NCBI GenBank assembly: GCA_030849065.1
Contig: JASAON010001589.1
Coordinates: forward strand, 1-64,000
Reading direction: 5' to 3'
DNA from: Jaenimonas drosophilae
Taxonomy: Eukaryota > Euglenozoa > Kinetoplastea > Trypanosomatida > Trypanosomatidae
DNA: 64,000 nucleotides
Shown here piece after piece: positions 46,029 to 57,261 of the stretch. Each line of letters begins with the position of its first letter. Position 1 is the first letter of the stretch. The position numbers and the translations under genes are program-made. Below the pieces are notes generated by a model, which saw only the letters and a program-made list of their open reading frames with translations, made no database searches and had not been told where the DNA came from.

Positions 46029-47150
46029 ATGCAGCATCAGCAGGCACCACTCCAAGTTATCCCACGCACTGCCGGTGGGGGTGCGCGTTATCCACCCACG
46101 CCTGGACAGGATGGATACTTGCCAACTTACCCGCAGCAAGTCAGCACTATCCCTCAAGGAACAACCTACAGTACCGCATTGTACCCAGTTTCCAATGGTA
46201 GCGCGCAAATCCACCCTGCCACTCAGTTCACCTGCGTCAATCCTGGTTCAGAGTACTACAACAACACCAACCTAATGCACAGTAGCAACCACCTCAACAC
46301 TCAGGTGGTGTACAGCCAAGCGCCAGGGGTTGGTGCTACGACACCCTCTACTCAGTTCGCCCAGCAGCAGCAAGCTCAGGGTGGAATCACCCCCTCCACC
46401 GTGACCATGCGACACCACAACAGCGTCAAGCTTTTTGTTGGACAGGTTCCAGCTGTCAGCACCGAGGAAGAACTTCTGAACCTGTTTTCCCGCTACGGCA
46501 ACGTTGTGGAGGTGGCCATTATGCGTACTGCAACAGGCCGCAGCAAGGGATCTGCCTGGGTTCGTTACGAAACTCTGGAGGAGGCCATGCTGGCCATCGA
46601 AAAGCTCAACGGGCAGTTTATTCTCGCCCCACAGACCAACGCACTGCGAGTACAGCTTGCCGCAGCCGCGCCCGCAAGCCGTAACAAGAGCAATACTGGA
46701 AATGCCGTCAACCACCTCAACCACCAGAACATCACTGGAACTCCCAACAGCGATGCCCAGCCCGCGCCAACCAATTTCTTCGCCCCAGTTCCCCAGTTTG
46801 GCTTTCAGCAGCCCGCTTCGGACTACTACTACCCATACGCGACGCAGCTGCCACCCCAGCAGCCGGTCACCGCATACCCTATCAGCGGTGGGAACAACGA
46901 GATGAATCAGTCCAAGATTATTGGCAACAGTGGCGGCCAAACGGTGGCAATGAGCTACGACCCTGCCAAGTACTATCCCCAGCAAATGGGACAGGCGTTC
47001 TCCATTCAAGGCGAGGCAACCGCACAGCAGCGCTTCACTCAGCCAGCACAAACGACGATGTCAGGTGCACCAGCCCAAATGACGATGCAAGCGGGATATC
47101 CCAACCCTGCCTACCTGGGGACCACCCAGACGCAGGAGCACACTCAATAA
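46029..47150 (+). CDS. Single-RRM RNA-binding protein with Gln/Asn-rich flanks
   Basis: The protein has 373 residues. One RRM lies at about residues 133-215: RNP2 is VKLFVGQVP, RNP1 is RSKGSAWVRY, and the end is NALRVQLAAA. The RNP1 form and the GRSKG turn resemble CELF/Bruno-type domains. The flanks (1-130 and 225-373) are rich in Gln, Pro, Tyr, Asn and Thr and lack charge, typical of prion-like regions in post-transcriptional regulators. Kinetoplastids control gene expression mainly through such proteins binding mRNA 3' UTRs. The following 6-kb gene-free stretch suggests this mRNA itself has a very long 3' UTR. I cannot name the trypanosome orthologue with confidence. Confidence 0.85.
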   Translation: MQHQQAPLQVIPRTAGGGARYPPTPGQDGYLPTYPQQVSTIPQGTTYSTALYPVSNGSAQIHPATQFTCVNPGSEYYNNTNLMHSSNHLNTQVVYSQAPGVGATTPSTQFAQQQQAQGGITPSTVTMRHHNSVKLFVGQVPAVSTEEELLNLFSRYGNVVEVAIMRTATGRSKGSAWVRYETLEEAMLAIEKLNGQFILAPQTNALRVQLAAAAPASRNKSNTGNAVNHLNHQNITGTPNSDAQPAPTNFFAPVPQFGFQQPASDYYYPYATQLPPQQPVTAYPISGGNNEMNQSKIIGNSGGQTVAMSYDPAKYYPQQMGQAFSIQGEATAQQRFTQPAQTTMSGAPAQMTMQAGYPNPAYLGTTQTQEHTQ

Positions 47151-47168
47151 TCACTGGTGAGTGAATGA

Positions 47169-47188
47169 GTGTGTGTGTGTGTGTGTGT
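47169..47188. repeat. (GT)10 microsatellite
   Basis: Ten GT units lie 19 bases past the stop of the RRM gene. Confidence 0.85.
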
Positions 47189-50100
47189 TAAGCCGACAAA
47201 ATAGCCCAGACCGTGCCAGTCTTCTCCGTGTTCCAACGCGTCGTTGTTCAAATTCAATCTCGACATTGTCTCTCATCCGGTCTGTTGTTTTGTCAGGTGA
47301 GGGGAAACCCATACGCGTCATGTCTTCCCCTCTCGGTTGCGGGGGTTGGCTCTCTCTTCTTACTCATCGCTACATGCACCAACGTATTACCTCAGTTTTC
47401 CGCTCTTTCGGTCGTTTGCAGGCCCTCATCGGTCATCATTGCACTTTTTTCTGCCATGATGATTTGTTTTCTTGCGCCAGCTGTCATGGAAGGTTACCTC
47501 GTTACCTGCCTTGTTATGTGTGATAGCTGTCGATTCTTTGATGTTCTTTCCACCGTTTCCGCGTTCACTTTCTTTATTACCTTCTCTTTTGATTTTTTTC
47601 CTTTTATGTTTCCTTTCGGATGGTTTTCTTTGTTGTTTGGCGGTTGCTGTCGCTTGTTGTTGCGTTCCCACCCGATAGTTCGGTCCCTTTTCTCCCTCCT
47701 CCGAAAAAAAAGCTTTTTACCTCTTTCAGCGGATACATACACGCATCTTCTCTGAATCCAGGCGGTCCACGGTGGTTGGGGGGCTTGCTTTGGCGCGTAC
47801 ACTGATTCGCCATTCACGTTTTACGTGCGCTCGGGCTTCATTCCTGACTTCCTAGGGAAGATGCCTTCTCACTCCCCTCCCCCCATTCCCGGGTATGCCT
47901 GCGATTTGGTGCGTGGACCTCTATCACGAGACAGCTCTCGTCGTTGTTGTTGGGCGAGCTCCTCTGTTCCTTCTTTTGATTGATTTTTGCTCTCCCTCCC
48001 TCTCCCTCTCTGGCCTCCAGCCTCCCTACCCTCGTCCTGTTTCAGCCGTCATTCATATCCAAAGGCTCTCTCGGTCTCTTCTCTCTCTCTCTCTGTCAAC
48101 TGCCGTGTGTTTTATTTGTTGTCGTTGTATTTGTTGTGATTGTGGTTGTGTTGTGATGTGATCATTTTGGTAAATTTTTTCCCCTGTGATGTAAACACAC
48201 GGAGAGAACAGAGAATTTCTTCGAAATAAGAGACAGAGAAAGAGCCATATGTTTGATAGGATGATCAGTTCGGCATGGTGTGTGGGGGCCACGGGCTAGT
48301 GAGGGGGACTCATAGTGTTTGTTGTTCTAGTTTACCCACCTTTTTTGTGTCCATGGACAACTCTGTCATCGAGGGATGACTTTCCCGGTGGGGCATCTGG
48401 TTGCGTCGGTAAGGCATTTTCCCACAACTCCTTCGCAATATCAATCCCCTTTTTGGATCACCTACCCCACCACTCCTTCCATTGGGCCATCTTTTTTTTT
48501 CCTTTTTTTGCTGCTGTTTTATCTGTTTGATTGCCGCGTTTTTATTCTTTCCTGGGGAGGAAGCACCCCTTATCATACCTCTACTTCTCTATCAAAAATA
48601 TGTAAGAATGCTAGAAGAGACTACATGGACGCAGGCCTTGAAAAGAAAAAAAAACAGACGAATCATCCAAGTTTGCCCTGCGCAAAGATCCACGACACTA
48701 TATGAAATGAAAGAAGAAAATTTGCGCAAAGAAAAGAGAGAAAAAAAGGAAAATATTTGGATCAGCAACAATCAGTTTTTTCTTTTCCTTGGTTAGTCAT
48801 TGATTTTCCTTTCTACTCGCTTTCTTTTCGTCGCCGATTCCACCCCCTCCCCCATACACCCCTTCTCAAACCCCTTTACTCCCTCCCCTTCCCCATCGGT
48901 GGACTTTACATTGGGAGTGCGTCGTGGATGAAAAGAAAACTAAGATCCATCCACATCCTCGCTGCATCACTCTCCCTCTCCCTCCTCATGATGATCAAAC
49001 TCTTGTGTTGTTGTGGCGGTTGTTGTTGATCCGTGGCGTGCCATCATACACTTTTCTTAACGCTCACCCCTCCCCTTAACTGTGGAGACTCTGAAGAAAG
49101 CACCGGATTGTGGGTGGGAAGTACGTCAGATGCAGATGACAAAGGGGAAAGCTCGCCGGATGGTAGGTGCGCGAGAAGCCACACACCTCCTTGTGTGTAT
49201 GCGATGAATATGCGAATGCGCTTCTCGACGTCATTCACTTCTCTTGGCAGACATGAAGCACAGACGTCAAATACTATTGTGGCACTTTCTCCTCTCAGTG
49301 ATCTGTTTCTTTTTTTTTTGATATCTGCACTGGTCGGTGCTTCCCCCCACCCTACCCCTTATAACAATGAAAGCAAGCTCCCATCCCTCACACCATTTCG
49401 GATCCTCGCACAGAGGGGGAAGGGCGTTGTTTTGGGGGAGGGCGAGAACCAGACCCACATTAACAGTCTTCGTTGTTATTTATTTCCCATTTTCTTTCTT
49501 TTTCCTTTTTTTTCTGTTCGTTCTTGTTTCATGTTTCCTTGATTTGCCGTTGGGCTCCCCGACGATACTCTATTTGTTCACGCTTAGTTCATTATTCAGC
49601 CCCACCCCCCTCTCCAGTTCCTGCCTCTTGCCCACCGCCACTTCTCCTCTTACTCGATAGCGACCACCTGCCAACCCCGTCTTCACCTCCCACCACCACC
49701 ACTCACACACCTCATACCGGGCTTCAGATGCCTCAATTGTATTTTCTCACTGTTCTTGATTCTTCCGGCGATCTTTAGGATGTTTTTTTTCTTTCTTGCT
49801 CGATCTTCTTTCATCTGAGGCCATTTTCTTTGTGAGGTGCAGTGGTTGTGGTGGTGTTTGGTAGCTTCTTCTTTGATGGTTTTTGTTGTTGCTTTGACGG
49901 AATTTTTTCTAACTTCTATTTGTTTTAAGGTGTGTAGATGGGGCAAGAGCAGAGACTCGTCAACACCGAGATTGAAGAACGGTGGGGAAATTGACGGCTG
50001 GGCCATTAGACGCAGGAACTGGTGGAATGGGGCAGGCATATGCGGCCCCAGGGGAGAAATTATTCATCGGTTGTTCTTCCCCGCCCCTATGCGGGTGCCC

Positions 50101-53100
50101 AGAGTCTGTTTTCTTTTTTTTTTGTACTGCGTTTCAGGCTTAGCCTCATGGACCGCGCTTGGAGGAAGGAGCTCCTATACAGCTCTGCGCACGTTGGCCG
50201 CTTCCCTCAGCTCCACTTCCTAGATGTAGCCAGTCTGCGATTTTGATATTTGTTCGCCACTCGCCGCGCCTGTAGCTGAATATTGGCAAGCCCTCGCCTA
50301 TGCATCCCTCCAATGCCTGCTTTCTTTTTTTTTCTTTGCGTCAAGAATGTGTCGCGAGTGATAGTGGCCCTCACTTAGCACCTCTGACGCAAACGCTCAC
50401 CTACTTGAGTAATACCCTCCACGATGATTTTAATTGTTGTTGATTCCGATGTTGGTGATGTGTTTGTGGCTGCTGTCGTTATTGTTCTTTGATGGTGCTT
50501 TCTGTATGTGTGTGTGGTGGTGTACCGCAGCTCGCGAGCACCAATATGTGTGGTTGATATCTGATGTGTCCTTTTTTGTGTGCGTGTGGTTGCTATCTGT
50601 CTTTGTGGTTCTTTTCCTTACGATTTCCGTGCTGATAATCGGCTGCCACTGACCTTTGTGATTTTTCTCGTGCGTCATGTATCTTGTTTTGTGCGTTGAC
50701 ATCTTTCTTCTTGGTCGTGGTTGGCAAAACTCATGCAGTGGAGATATGCACACCTTTTCTCTCCAATTATCCATCAGAACGTGAAGGGCACCACGTGTCA
50801 ATCACGAACATATCCCCGCTACCGGATCCTTCTGCACCACAATCGCAGAAGGCGATGAATTAATTGGGGGGCCATTTTTTGGATAGGGGGACGATCCAGG
50901 TATATGGGCGGCCGTCAATAAGATCACCTTCAAGCTGTTCCCCCACCCCCTTGCGTTCATCTGCAAGACCACAATCATCTGGCAAACATGAGCAAGTGAG
51001 AAACAGGAATGAAATCTCAATGGAATGAATGAGAGGGGCCTCTACTGGGCTCTTAAAGCGAACATACCATAACCAATGACGCCCTTCATTTCTGATTATC
51101 GTAGTGGTTGGCTTGGTGGGTGTGCGTTCTTTACACGCACCCACACAAGACTTCACTCTTAACGGATTTTGTGTAACCCTTGGCTCTCAGAGAGTGTTTT
51201 CAGATGTATCGGTGCTTTTCCAAACAACTTTGTGTCTGTCTGTGTGCGTGTATGCGTGTGTGTGTGTGTCTGCGTTGATCCTACATAACGCACGCTCTAG
51301 CATGTAAACGGTTTTCACTGCATGGGCATAGTTCAATGAGAGAAATGCAGGCATAAGAAAGAAACTGATTTGTGTGTTTGATTGAAGCGGAACCTGGCGC
51401 TGACCGCAAATGGAAGGAAACAAGCATCCCCAGTCTGATTGATGCTGCCTCAGCGTCTTTGTGCTTGCGTTTGTGTACCTGTTGTCTTGCGTGAGTGAGG
51501 CTTGATTCTTTGGTCGAGCCATGAGTACTAGCAACCGTAGTACGTGCGTTTTGATTTGTTTGTGTTGACGGATGGGGTTGGGCTGGTATCCTCCATATCC
51601 GGGAGCTTCTCCGGTTGGCCAGCCCCACTCCGCAGAGGACATGGTGGGATGCCTGTGTTGATGAGCGCCATGTGTGTGTGTGGTAGCTCAAAGTGCTCCG
51701 CACTCATTCCACCCAGCTGCGTGGCCATAGGTGTTACGACATCTTCCCTGTTTCAGTCAGGCACCACAGGCTGGCAGCTGCTTGTGGCCCGGCTGATTTT
51801 GTGACTGATTGATTTTAACTCTGTGTTTGCGGGTGTGTGTGGGTCCTTGTTCGAGTATCTTCGCTTCGTTAGTTGTGTAATGCGTGGGGAACGACGCAAA
51901 GCAGAGGGGGGTTTCCCTCCCTCGCTCACTCCTCCCCCACCCCAACTGCCTCTCGAAACAAAATACAGTACCGAGGAGGTCTTTTGTTTTCCGCGACGTC
52001 TCTTCTGGTTAATGTATGTGGTGAGATGGTCTTCCTTATCCTATTGGAGAACCGTCGTCGTCGTTTTTTTCGTTTTGGTTGCGCCAACAACACAGTCCGT
52101 CATGTACAGCTCTTCGGAACCCCTGTGTATAGTGGCCGCTCACCTCCTCTCGATGATTCCTCCAGGCTCCTTGGCTAAGGACCATAACAAGCATTCGCGT
52201 TGTTGGAGTAGCTGGAGTGGGTTGAGTCAGTCACTCGACGCACAACATCTCCGTCATCGGAGAGCAGAAATTTGTGCGACTACTCACAACGCATTACGTT
52301 GCGTAGAATACGGTGTGGAGCGGCATGCATGCATTCAGCCCCCAATCATTCCGTTGTACGGACGTATTGAAAACTCATGCTTGCCGGAACTCGATCACCC
52401 CCCACCACCACCTACTCATCGAAGAGGGAAGGCTATATATATCATTGCGGCGTGCTGAATCCTACTGGCAACCAGTATCGTGTGTGCTTACTTGGCAGGC
52501 ATTCTTCTTTGCTGTAATGATATAGATGATTCCTCCCATGATGTTTTTTCACTTTGTTTTCGTTGTTCGCTTTCCGTGTCTGTGGTGTGTTAGCAGTGAT
52601 CTTTTCTTTTTCATGCCTTTTCTTCGCTCTGCCTCCTTTTTTTTCCTTTTCATGCCTTGAACACAATAACACTTGAGTGGTGCTCTGAGCCACCTCACCA
52701 TTGGCGAAAGAGGGTAGTACAGAAATGAAAGAAGGGGTGGGCACCAGAGTTGATGACACGTGAATACATCACTTTGGAAGCTGGGTGTTGTCTCAAACGC
52801 CTCCACACCCTTGACTTCTTTCTGTCTCATGTACCTTCCTTGCCATGTGTCGTGGTGACGCACAAACTACGGAGTCAGTGGGATGTTGTTGCTGGAGCAA
52901 CGATGGACCGCCATGAAGTGATGAAGCATCTGAAACGAGTGATGCCAGCCATGATTTGCCCGCACTTCATGCGTTGCGCTGATGCTGTTCAGGGTGTCAC
53001 TGTTGTGTATCCGTTTTTTTTTCTTTGTGCTTTCGTGATGTCATTTCCCTGTATCCCGCACACTTGTGTGTGCCGGCTGATGTGTCTCATCTCTCTCTTA

Positions 53101-53228
53101 ATGGGTCTCTCTCACACATGACTTTCCTCGTTCCCTGGCTTCTTCTCCTTCACCTCACACTCAAGGAAGCGTGCTGTACATCTGTACTCCGTGTAGCGTC
53201 GAGTAGTGAATTCTACTTCACCCAGTGT

Positions 53229-53250
53229 TATTTCTTGCCTATTCCTTCAG
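53229..53250 (+). promoter_or_regulatory. Probable trans-splice acceptor of the zinc-finger/FYVE mRNA
   Basis: A tract reading TATTTCTTGCCTATTCCTTC ends in AG at 53249-53250, 36 bases before the ATG at 53287. No ATG intervenes. Confidence 0.65.
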
Positions 53251-53286
53251 CAATCTCTTGTGCTGCGGTGAAATCATCTTGTGGAA

Positions 53287-55356
53287 ATGCAACCCTATCC
53301 TGCAGCCATGGCACCTCCCACGGGGCCGTCGCACATGACCTTCGCGCCACCACCTCGCACTGTGGACTTGGATGATCTCTTTGGTCTTCCTCCTCCACCA
53401 CCGCCCACCAACCCTGCAGTCGGGCATGAAGGAGTGTTGCCACCCGCGGATATGTCAATGCCACAGACAACGCAGCATTTTGCCCAAGAACCTCCATTTC
53501 AGTCCGCACACCAAGCGGATCAAGGCACCATGCAGCAGCAGCAGCAAAACGTCCAGTCATATCATGGCAGCCCGGATCTGGGCCTGGAACTACAACAGCA
53601 GCATCATGCTCAGTCCATGGGTCCTCCACAACAGCAACAACAACAATCCGCTAACCAACAGGGATTCACCCCACCCCATCAACAAGGGTATCAGCAAGCC
53701 CCCAGCAATCATCCAAGCACTGCGCCACCGCCGTCGCCGCCTCAGCAGCAGCAGCAGCAGCCTAGCTATCAGGCAGTAACCCAGCACAACTTAGGCCAGG
53801 CTCCGCCACAACAGCCTGGTCACCATGTCGATGTAGCTCATCCTCCACAACAGCATTCCACACAACCCGTTGGGCCCAATTACCCGCCACCACAACAGCA
53901 GCAGCAAGCCTACCAAGGTGGCAACCCCAATCTAGGTCAGTTACCGCCGCAGCAACAGGTGTTTCAGCCCGGTATCGGCACAGATCGAGTCTACGCACCA
54001 CAGCAACAGCAGCAGTACGCCCAGCCAGCAGGATCCAATGGGGCCTATGGCGGTGCCGCTATGCTCCCATCGGCACCGCCAGGGATGTACCCGCACGGGG
54101 GCTACGCACACGTCCAGCCATATACGTCGCCACCTGCTTCCCACGTGCCCGCAGCACACATTCCCCCTACTGGGGTGCTGCATGCACCATCACCGCCACC
54201 ACCTCCCCCCGGACCTACCGTGGAGGATGAGGACAAGGCGCAGTTAGAGAAAATCATTCGACTGCGCCAAGAGCTGGAGATGGAGCAGCAACGAGAGCAG
54301 CAAAAGAGGGATGAACTGAAGACGTGGGGGTGCGCCGAATGCACCTACCGCAACCCACTTGCCGTACTGGTGTGCGAAATGTGCGGAAACAGGAAACCTG
54401 GCGCACCTCCTGTGGGTAGTGCTCCAGTGGCCGCCACAGCCACCACTGTGAGCACTCCCGCAACACAAGTGGTCGCACCCGCACCAGTATCTCACTCAGG
54501 TCCGTGGACCTGCTCCATCTGCACTGCTCAGAACGTAGCCACACAGACTCGCTGTAGCCTCTGCTCCGCCTATCGTGACAGCACGAACCCACCCCCACCC
54601 ACCTCAGCAGTCTCTGCCAAGCCAACGCCTGCTGTCACGAGTTCTTGGCGCTGCAGCATTTGCGGCCAGGTGAACGGACCCAGTCAGCCCAATTGCGTGG
54701 TGTGCAACAGCTATCAAGCAAATGGAGTACCTGTGGAGACGCCAGCGGGCAAAGGTACTCCGGCAGCGGCGACGCCGCCCACCCCTTCCACGGCGCCCTC
54801 CAACTGGACGTGCTCCGTTTGTACCTTGGAGAATCCAGTGGCACGTGGGGTATGTGCGGCATGCCACAGTGGCCAGCGGCCACGGCACCTCGATCCCCGT
54901 GGAGGGGAGCGGCAGAAACACAAGGACAAGGGCATGAACCTGATTGCTGCCGTTGCCGCAGCAGCCGTAGCAACAGAGTGGGCGTGTCCGGCCTGCAGTT
55001 TTATCAACACCATCCGACGCAAGAAATGTGACATGTGCTCCGGAGAGCGCCCGCCAAAGTTTGATCAGGCAGCGAGATCAGCAGAGGCCAAGTCCCATGT
55101 TCTCCGACCACGAGATGACGCCCCAGGGAGCGACGATGAGGAGGTGCAGTGGCAAGAGGATCATGCCGCCAAGGAGTGCAATCGGTGCCACATGGAGTTT
55201 GGATTGATGCGCCGGCGACATCACTGCCGTGCTTGCGGCTACGTCTTCTGCGCAACGTGCTCTCCCTTCCACATTCCGCTGAAGAAGAATGGCCAGTCAG
55301 AGCGCGTTTGCGTTAGTTGCTATGAAGCGCGTGGAAAAGATGGAAGGGGTAAGTGA
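53287..55356 (+). CDS. Gln/Pro-rich protein with five RanBP2-type zinc fingers and a FYVE domain
   Basis: ATG at 53287 gives 689 residues. The two codons before it include a GTG that is not a likely start. Residues 1-320 are Gln/Pro-rich with several CAG/CAA-coded Gln runs. A short charged helix (about 315-343) precedes five RanBP2-type fingers starting at W347, W407, W454, W507 and about W565, each W-x-C-x2-C-x10-C-x2-C with Asn in the middle. A FYVE-type domain closes the chain (about 628-687), with CNRCHMEF, the basic RRRHHCRACG motif that contacts PI3P, and VCVSC. The WxxD motif of classical FYVE domains is replaced by WQEDH. The protein likely joins endosomal membrane with ubiquitin or RNA, since RanBP2 fingers bind either. 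No family name is assigned. Confidence 0.85.
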   Translation: MQPYPAAMAPPTGPSHMTFAPPPRTVDLDDLFGLPPPPPPTNPAVGHEGVLPPADMSMPQTTQHFAQEPPFQSAHQADQGTMQQQQQNVQSYHGSPDLGLELQQQHHAQSMGPPQQQQQQSANQQGFTPPHQQGYQQAPSNHPSTAPPPSPPQQQQQQPSYQAVTQHNLGQAPPQQPGHHVDVAHPPQQHSTQPVGPNYPPPQQQQQAYQGGNPNLGQLPPQQQVFQPGIGTDRVYAPQQQQQYAQPAGSNGAYGGAAMLPSAPPGMYPHGGYAHVQPYTSPPASHVPAAHIPPTGVLHAPSPPPPPPGPTVEDEDKAQLEKIIRLRQELEMEQQREQQKRDELKTWGCAECTYRNPLAVLVCEMCGNRKPGAPPVGSAPVAATATTVSTPATQVVAPAPVSHSGPWTCSICTAQNVATQTRCSLCSAYRDSTNPPPPTSAVSAKPTPAVTSSWRCSICGQVNGPSQPNCVVCNSYQANGVPVETPAGKGTPAAATPPTPSTAPSNWTCSVCTLENPVARGVCAACHSGQRPRHLDPRGGERQKHKDKGMNLIAAVAAAAVATEWACPACSFINTIRRKKCDMCSGERPPKFDQAARSAEAKSHVLRPRDDAPGSDDEEVQWQEDHAAKECNRCHMEFGLMRRRHHCRACGYVFCATCSPFHIPLKKNGQSERVCVSCYEARGKDGRGK

Positions 55357-55938
55357 TTGCATGCAGTGAATGAGGCGCAGTGACGTGTAGCTCCACACAA
55401 CCGTATTGTATGTACTTCATCGGAGCATAGCATATGCATGAGGGAACAGCGTACGGAAAGAGCCACGACGACACCAGTTTCCGCTGCTGAAAACGGAGCT
55501 TCCCTCCAGAATCATCAATTCTTTTTGCGTGGCACACGCGATGGACACGTGCCTCAGCTCGAGGAGGAGCCAACTGATACCATAGCCACTCCTTCAGCGA
55601 GCTGCGTCCCAATGCCACTTTCCCTTCTCTACATTTCACCACCCCCACTTCGTTGTATTGCCCTCTTTTTTTCTTTTCCTTTTGCTTGTTTGAAGCACAC
55701 CTTGAACCGAGGGCGTTGCTGAAGGCAGTGGGCCTTCACTTGCGCCTTCCTCATCCCACTCTCGTAGTTGCTGCCACTTCAATTCATGAAACTGTGTTCC
55801 GCATGCGGATGCTGCTCATCTTTCTTCATGTATGCGTCTCACCTTTCTTCTTCATCCCTCTCAATATTGATGATGGTTTTTTTTCCCCTGTGCATAGTTC
55901 TTCCTCCCTACCTTCGGATACGGAAACTCTCGTTGACG
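55357..55938. other. Intergenic region, no gene besides the eS27 leader
   Basis: T-rich patches lie at about 55664-55690 and 55873-55888. A plus-strand frame entering the eS27 gene from 55768 is the 5' flank, not coding sequence. Nothing else is recognisable. Confidence 0.5.
55873..55897 (+). promoter_or_regulatory. Probable trans-splice acceptor of the eS27 mRNA
   Basis: T8 and CCCC (55877-55888) are followed by GTGCATAG, with AG at 55896-55897. The 5' UTR would be 41 bases. Confidence 0.7.
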
Positions 55939-56199
55939 ATGGGCTTCTTCGACTCAGATCTGAGCTACCCCACCGTGCGCGCGGAGCGCATGAAGCACAA
56001 GCGCCGTCGTTTGGTGCAGGGCCCCAACTCCTACTTCATGGACGTGAAGTGCCCCGGCTGCGGCAACATCACCATCGTGTACAGCCACGCCACCTCTGCC
56101 GTCCAGTGCAACGGATGCTCCACCAAGCTGTGCCGCTCCACCGGCGGTAAGGCCAAGCTCGCTCAGGGCTGCGGTTTCCGTCGCAAGACCGACCACTAA
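55939..56199 (+). CDS. RPS27: 40S ribosomal protein eS27
   Basis: The ATG at 55939 ([12 protein letters not shown]) gives 86 residues, the usual size. The C4 zinc finger is [20 protein letters not shown] followed by NGC (about 39-61). The preceding [20 protein letters not shown] and the ending [14 protein letters not shown] are standard. The protein is part of the 40S subunit platform. Codons are strongly C/G-ending, as in other highly expressed kinetoplastid genes. The long in-frame upstream extension is ruled out by the family start and the splice acceptor. Confidence 0.98.
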   Translation: MGFFDSDLSYPTVRAERMKHKRRRLVQGPNSYFMDVKCPGCGNITIVYSHATSAVQCNGCSTKLCRSTGGKAKLAQGCGFRRKTDH

Positions 56200-56614
56200 G
56201 CAAGAGGGTCCATGCGGGTATCATCTCCCCGCACATGCACACTCGACTGTGCGTGTGTTGGGGGAGGGATGCAAGAAGAATTCTATAATTTCTGATTGTC
56301 ATGGTTTTCATTAGGAGGAGGCGTACACCGAGGGACTGGAAGGGGTGTGCGGCAATGCACGCGTCCACGATGATCACCTTGAACCCCACACACCTCACGT
56401 CATGAAGAATCGACGGGGGTGTTTGGAGCAGGTGAATCAAGCTGTGACTGCGTTCTCACCCATCCCTCCGTCTTCACCGGTGCANATTGCCTTAGTGTGT
56501 TGAAGCCACTCTGCTCGACTGTGTGTGTGTGTGTTGCTCACAGCAGGACTCTCACACGTGGCTAGCTTAGAAGCATCTCTATTAGATTGAGCGAAGGCAC
56601 GTTGCATCACCGCT
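56200..56614. other. Intergenic region with one undetermined base
   Basis: It holds a GT run at 56520-56534 and a single N at 56485, a base-call gap. No gene was found. Confidence 0.55.
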
Positions 56615-57154
56615 ATGCAATCCAACCCCGGTAGTAGCACGCGTCGGACCTCCGACTGCGCCGCCCCTGGCGCTTCCCCCACAGCTCCCGGTGCCACTGC
56701 CGGCTTTTCTAGTCCCGCACGTCCCCTCGTGGAGGATGCCGAAGACAATGATGAAGTTCGGTGCCTCGCCTCGCACCTCAGCCTTCCCCCGCCCGAGCTG
56801 CCGAACCTTCCCCTCTATGTCCTTCCTGACGAAGCGTACCTGGAGGCCACCGTGCTGCCGCTCCTCCTGCGCGGGCTAGAAGAGCTCGCCAAGCACCGTC
56901 CCCCTGACCCACTCGCCTTCCTAGCTGCCTATCTCCTCAACAGCAATCCGCAGCGCAGCGCCGTTCCCTTGCTTCAGCGTGTAGATGGCCGCAAGGTTCC
57001 CTTGATGGAGCTGGCGCAGAAGGCTGCGTGCCACTATGACATGATGACCTCCAACACGGCCATCAACACAACAGCAACCGCTACGGCCAACCCCATTGGG
57101 GCAGACTCACGGACTGCTACCACCATCCTTGCGCCTCCCACAGCGGGTAAGTAG
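56615..57154 (+). CDS. Dpy-30 motif protein
   Basis: The protein has 179 residues. The N-terminal 60 residues are Pro/Ser/Ala-rich. A Dpy-30 helical pair lies at about residues 87-120: DEAYLEATVLPLLLRGLEEL, then PPDPLAFLAAYLLNSNP. This motif forms the dimerisation/docking fold of DPY30 in COMPASS histone methyltransferases, and also occurs in radial-spoke and other flagellar proteins and in fused kinases. The C-terminus is Thr/Ala-rich. The sequence does not say whether it is nuclear or flagellar. It lies between eS27 and an FtsH-type protease gene on the same strand. Confidence 0.88.
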   Translation: MQSNPGSSTRRTSDCAAPGASPTAPGATAGFSSPARPLVEDAEDNDEVRCLASHLSLPPPELPNLPLYVLPDEAYLEATVLPLLLRGLEELAKHRPPDPLAFLAAYLLNSNPQRSAVPLLQRVDGRKVPLMELAQKAACHYDMMTSNTAINTTATATANPIGADSRTATTILAPPTAGK

Positions 57155-57261
57155 CGTAGGATCAAGGATATTCTGATGTAACCATAGAAGAAGGACGGCG
57201 GTTGTGGTGTCACCAACCCGAGCACCATTTTTATGCGTTTTTTGCGCATGACGCATGTATT

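Larger units (their letters stand above)
47151..53286. other. 6.1-kb gene-free, pyrimidine-rich stretch (probable long 3' UTR)
   Basis: No frame here has a recognisable domain. The plus-strand frames (for example 180 codons at 47213-47755) are Phe/Leu/Ser/Cys-rich because the strand is T- and C-rich. Features are a GT run at 47169-47188, CT-rich patches (about 48061-48100, 48840-48895, 49490-49515), many T7-T10 runs and a purine island at about 48640-48770. That island has a 12-base A/G segment at 48640-48651 repeated in inverted form at 48776-48787. No tRNA, rRNA or snoRNA signature stands out. The simplest reading is the 3' UTR of the RRM gene plus the 5' flank of the zinc-finger gene. One or more unannotated non-coding RNAs remain possible. 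Confidence 0.55.

Noticed and set aside
47251..47275. GTTCAAATTC resembling a tRNA B box.
   Set aside because: The flanking bases do not form a T-arm stem, and no acceptor or anticodon arms are visible.
47213..47755. Plus-strand 180-codon frame after the RRM gene, looking like a multi-pass membrane protein.
   Set aside because: Hydrophobicity comes from T-rich DNA, composition equals that of the rest of the gap, and no family is recognised.
53281..53286. GTG at 53281 as start of the zinc-finger/FYVE gene.
   Set aside because: Kinetoplastid nuclear genes start at ATG. The ATG at 53287 follows the splice acceptor directly.
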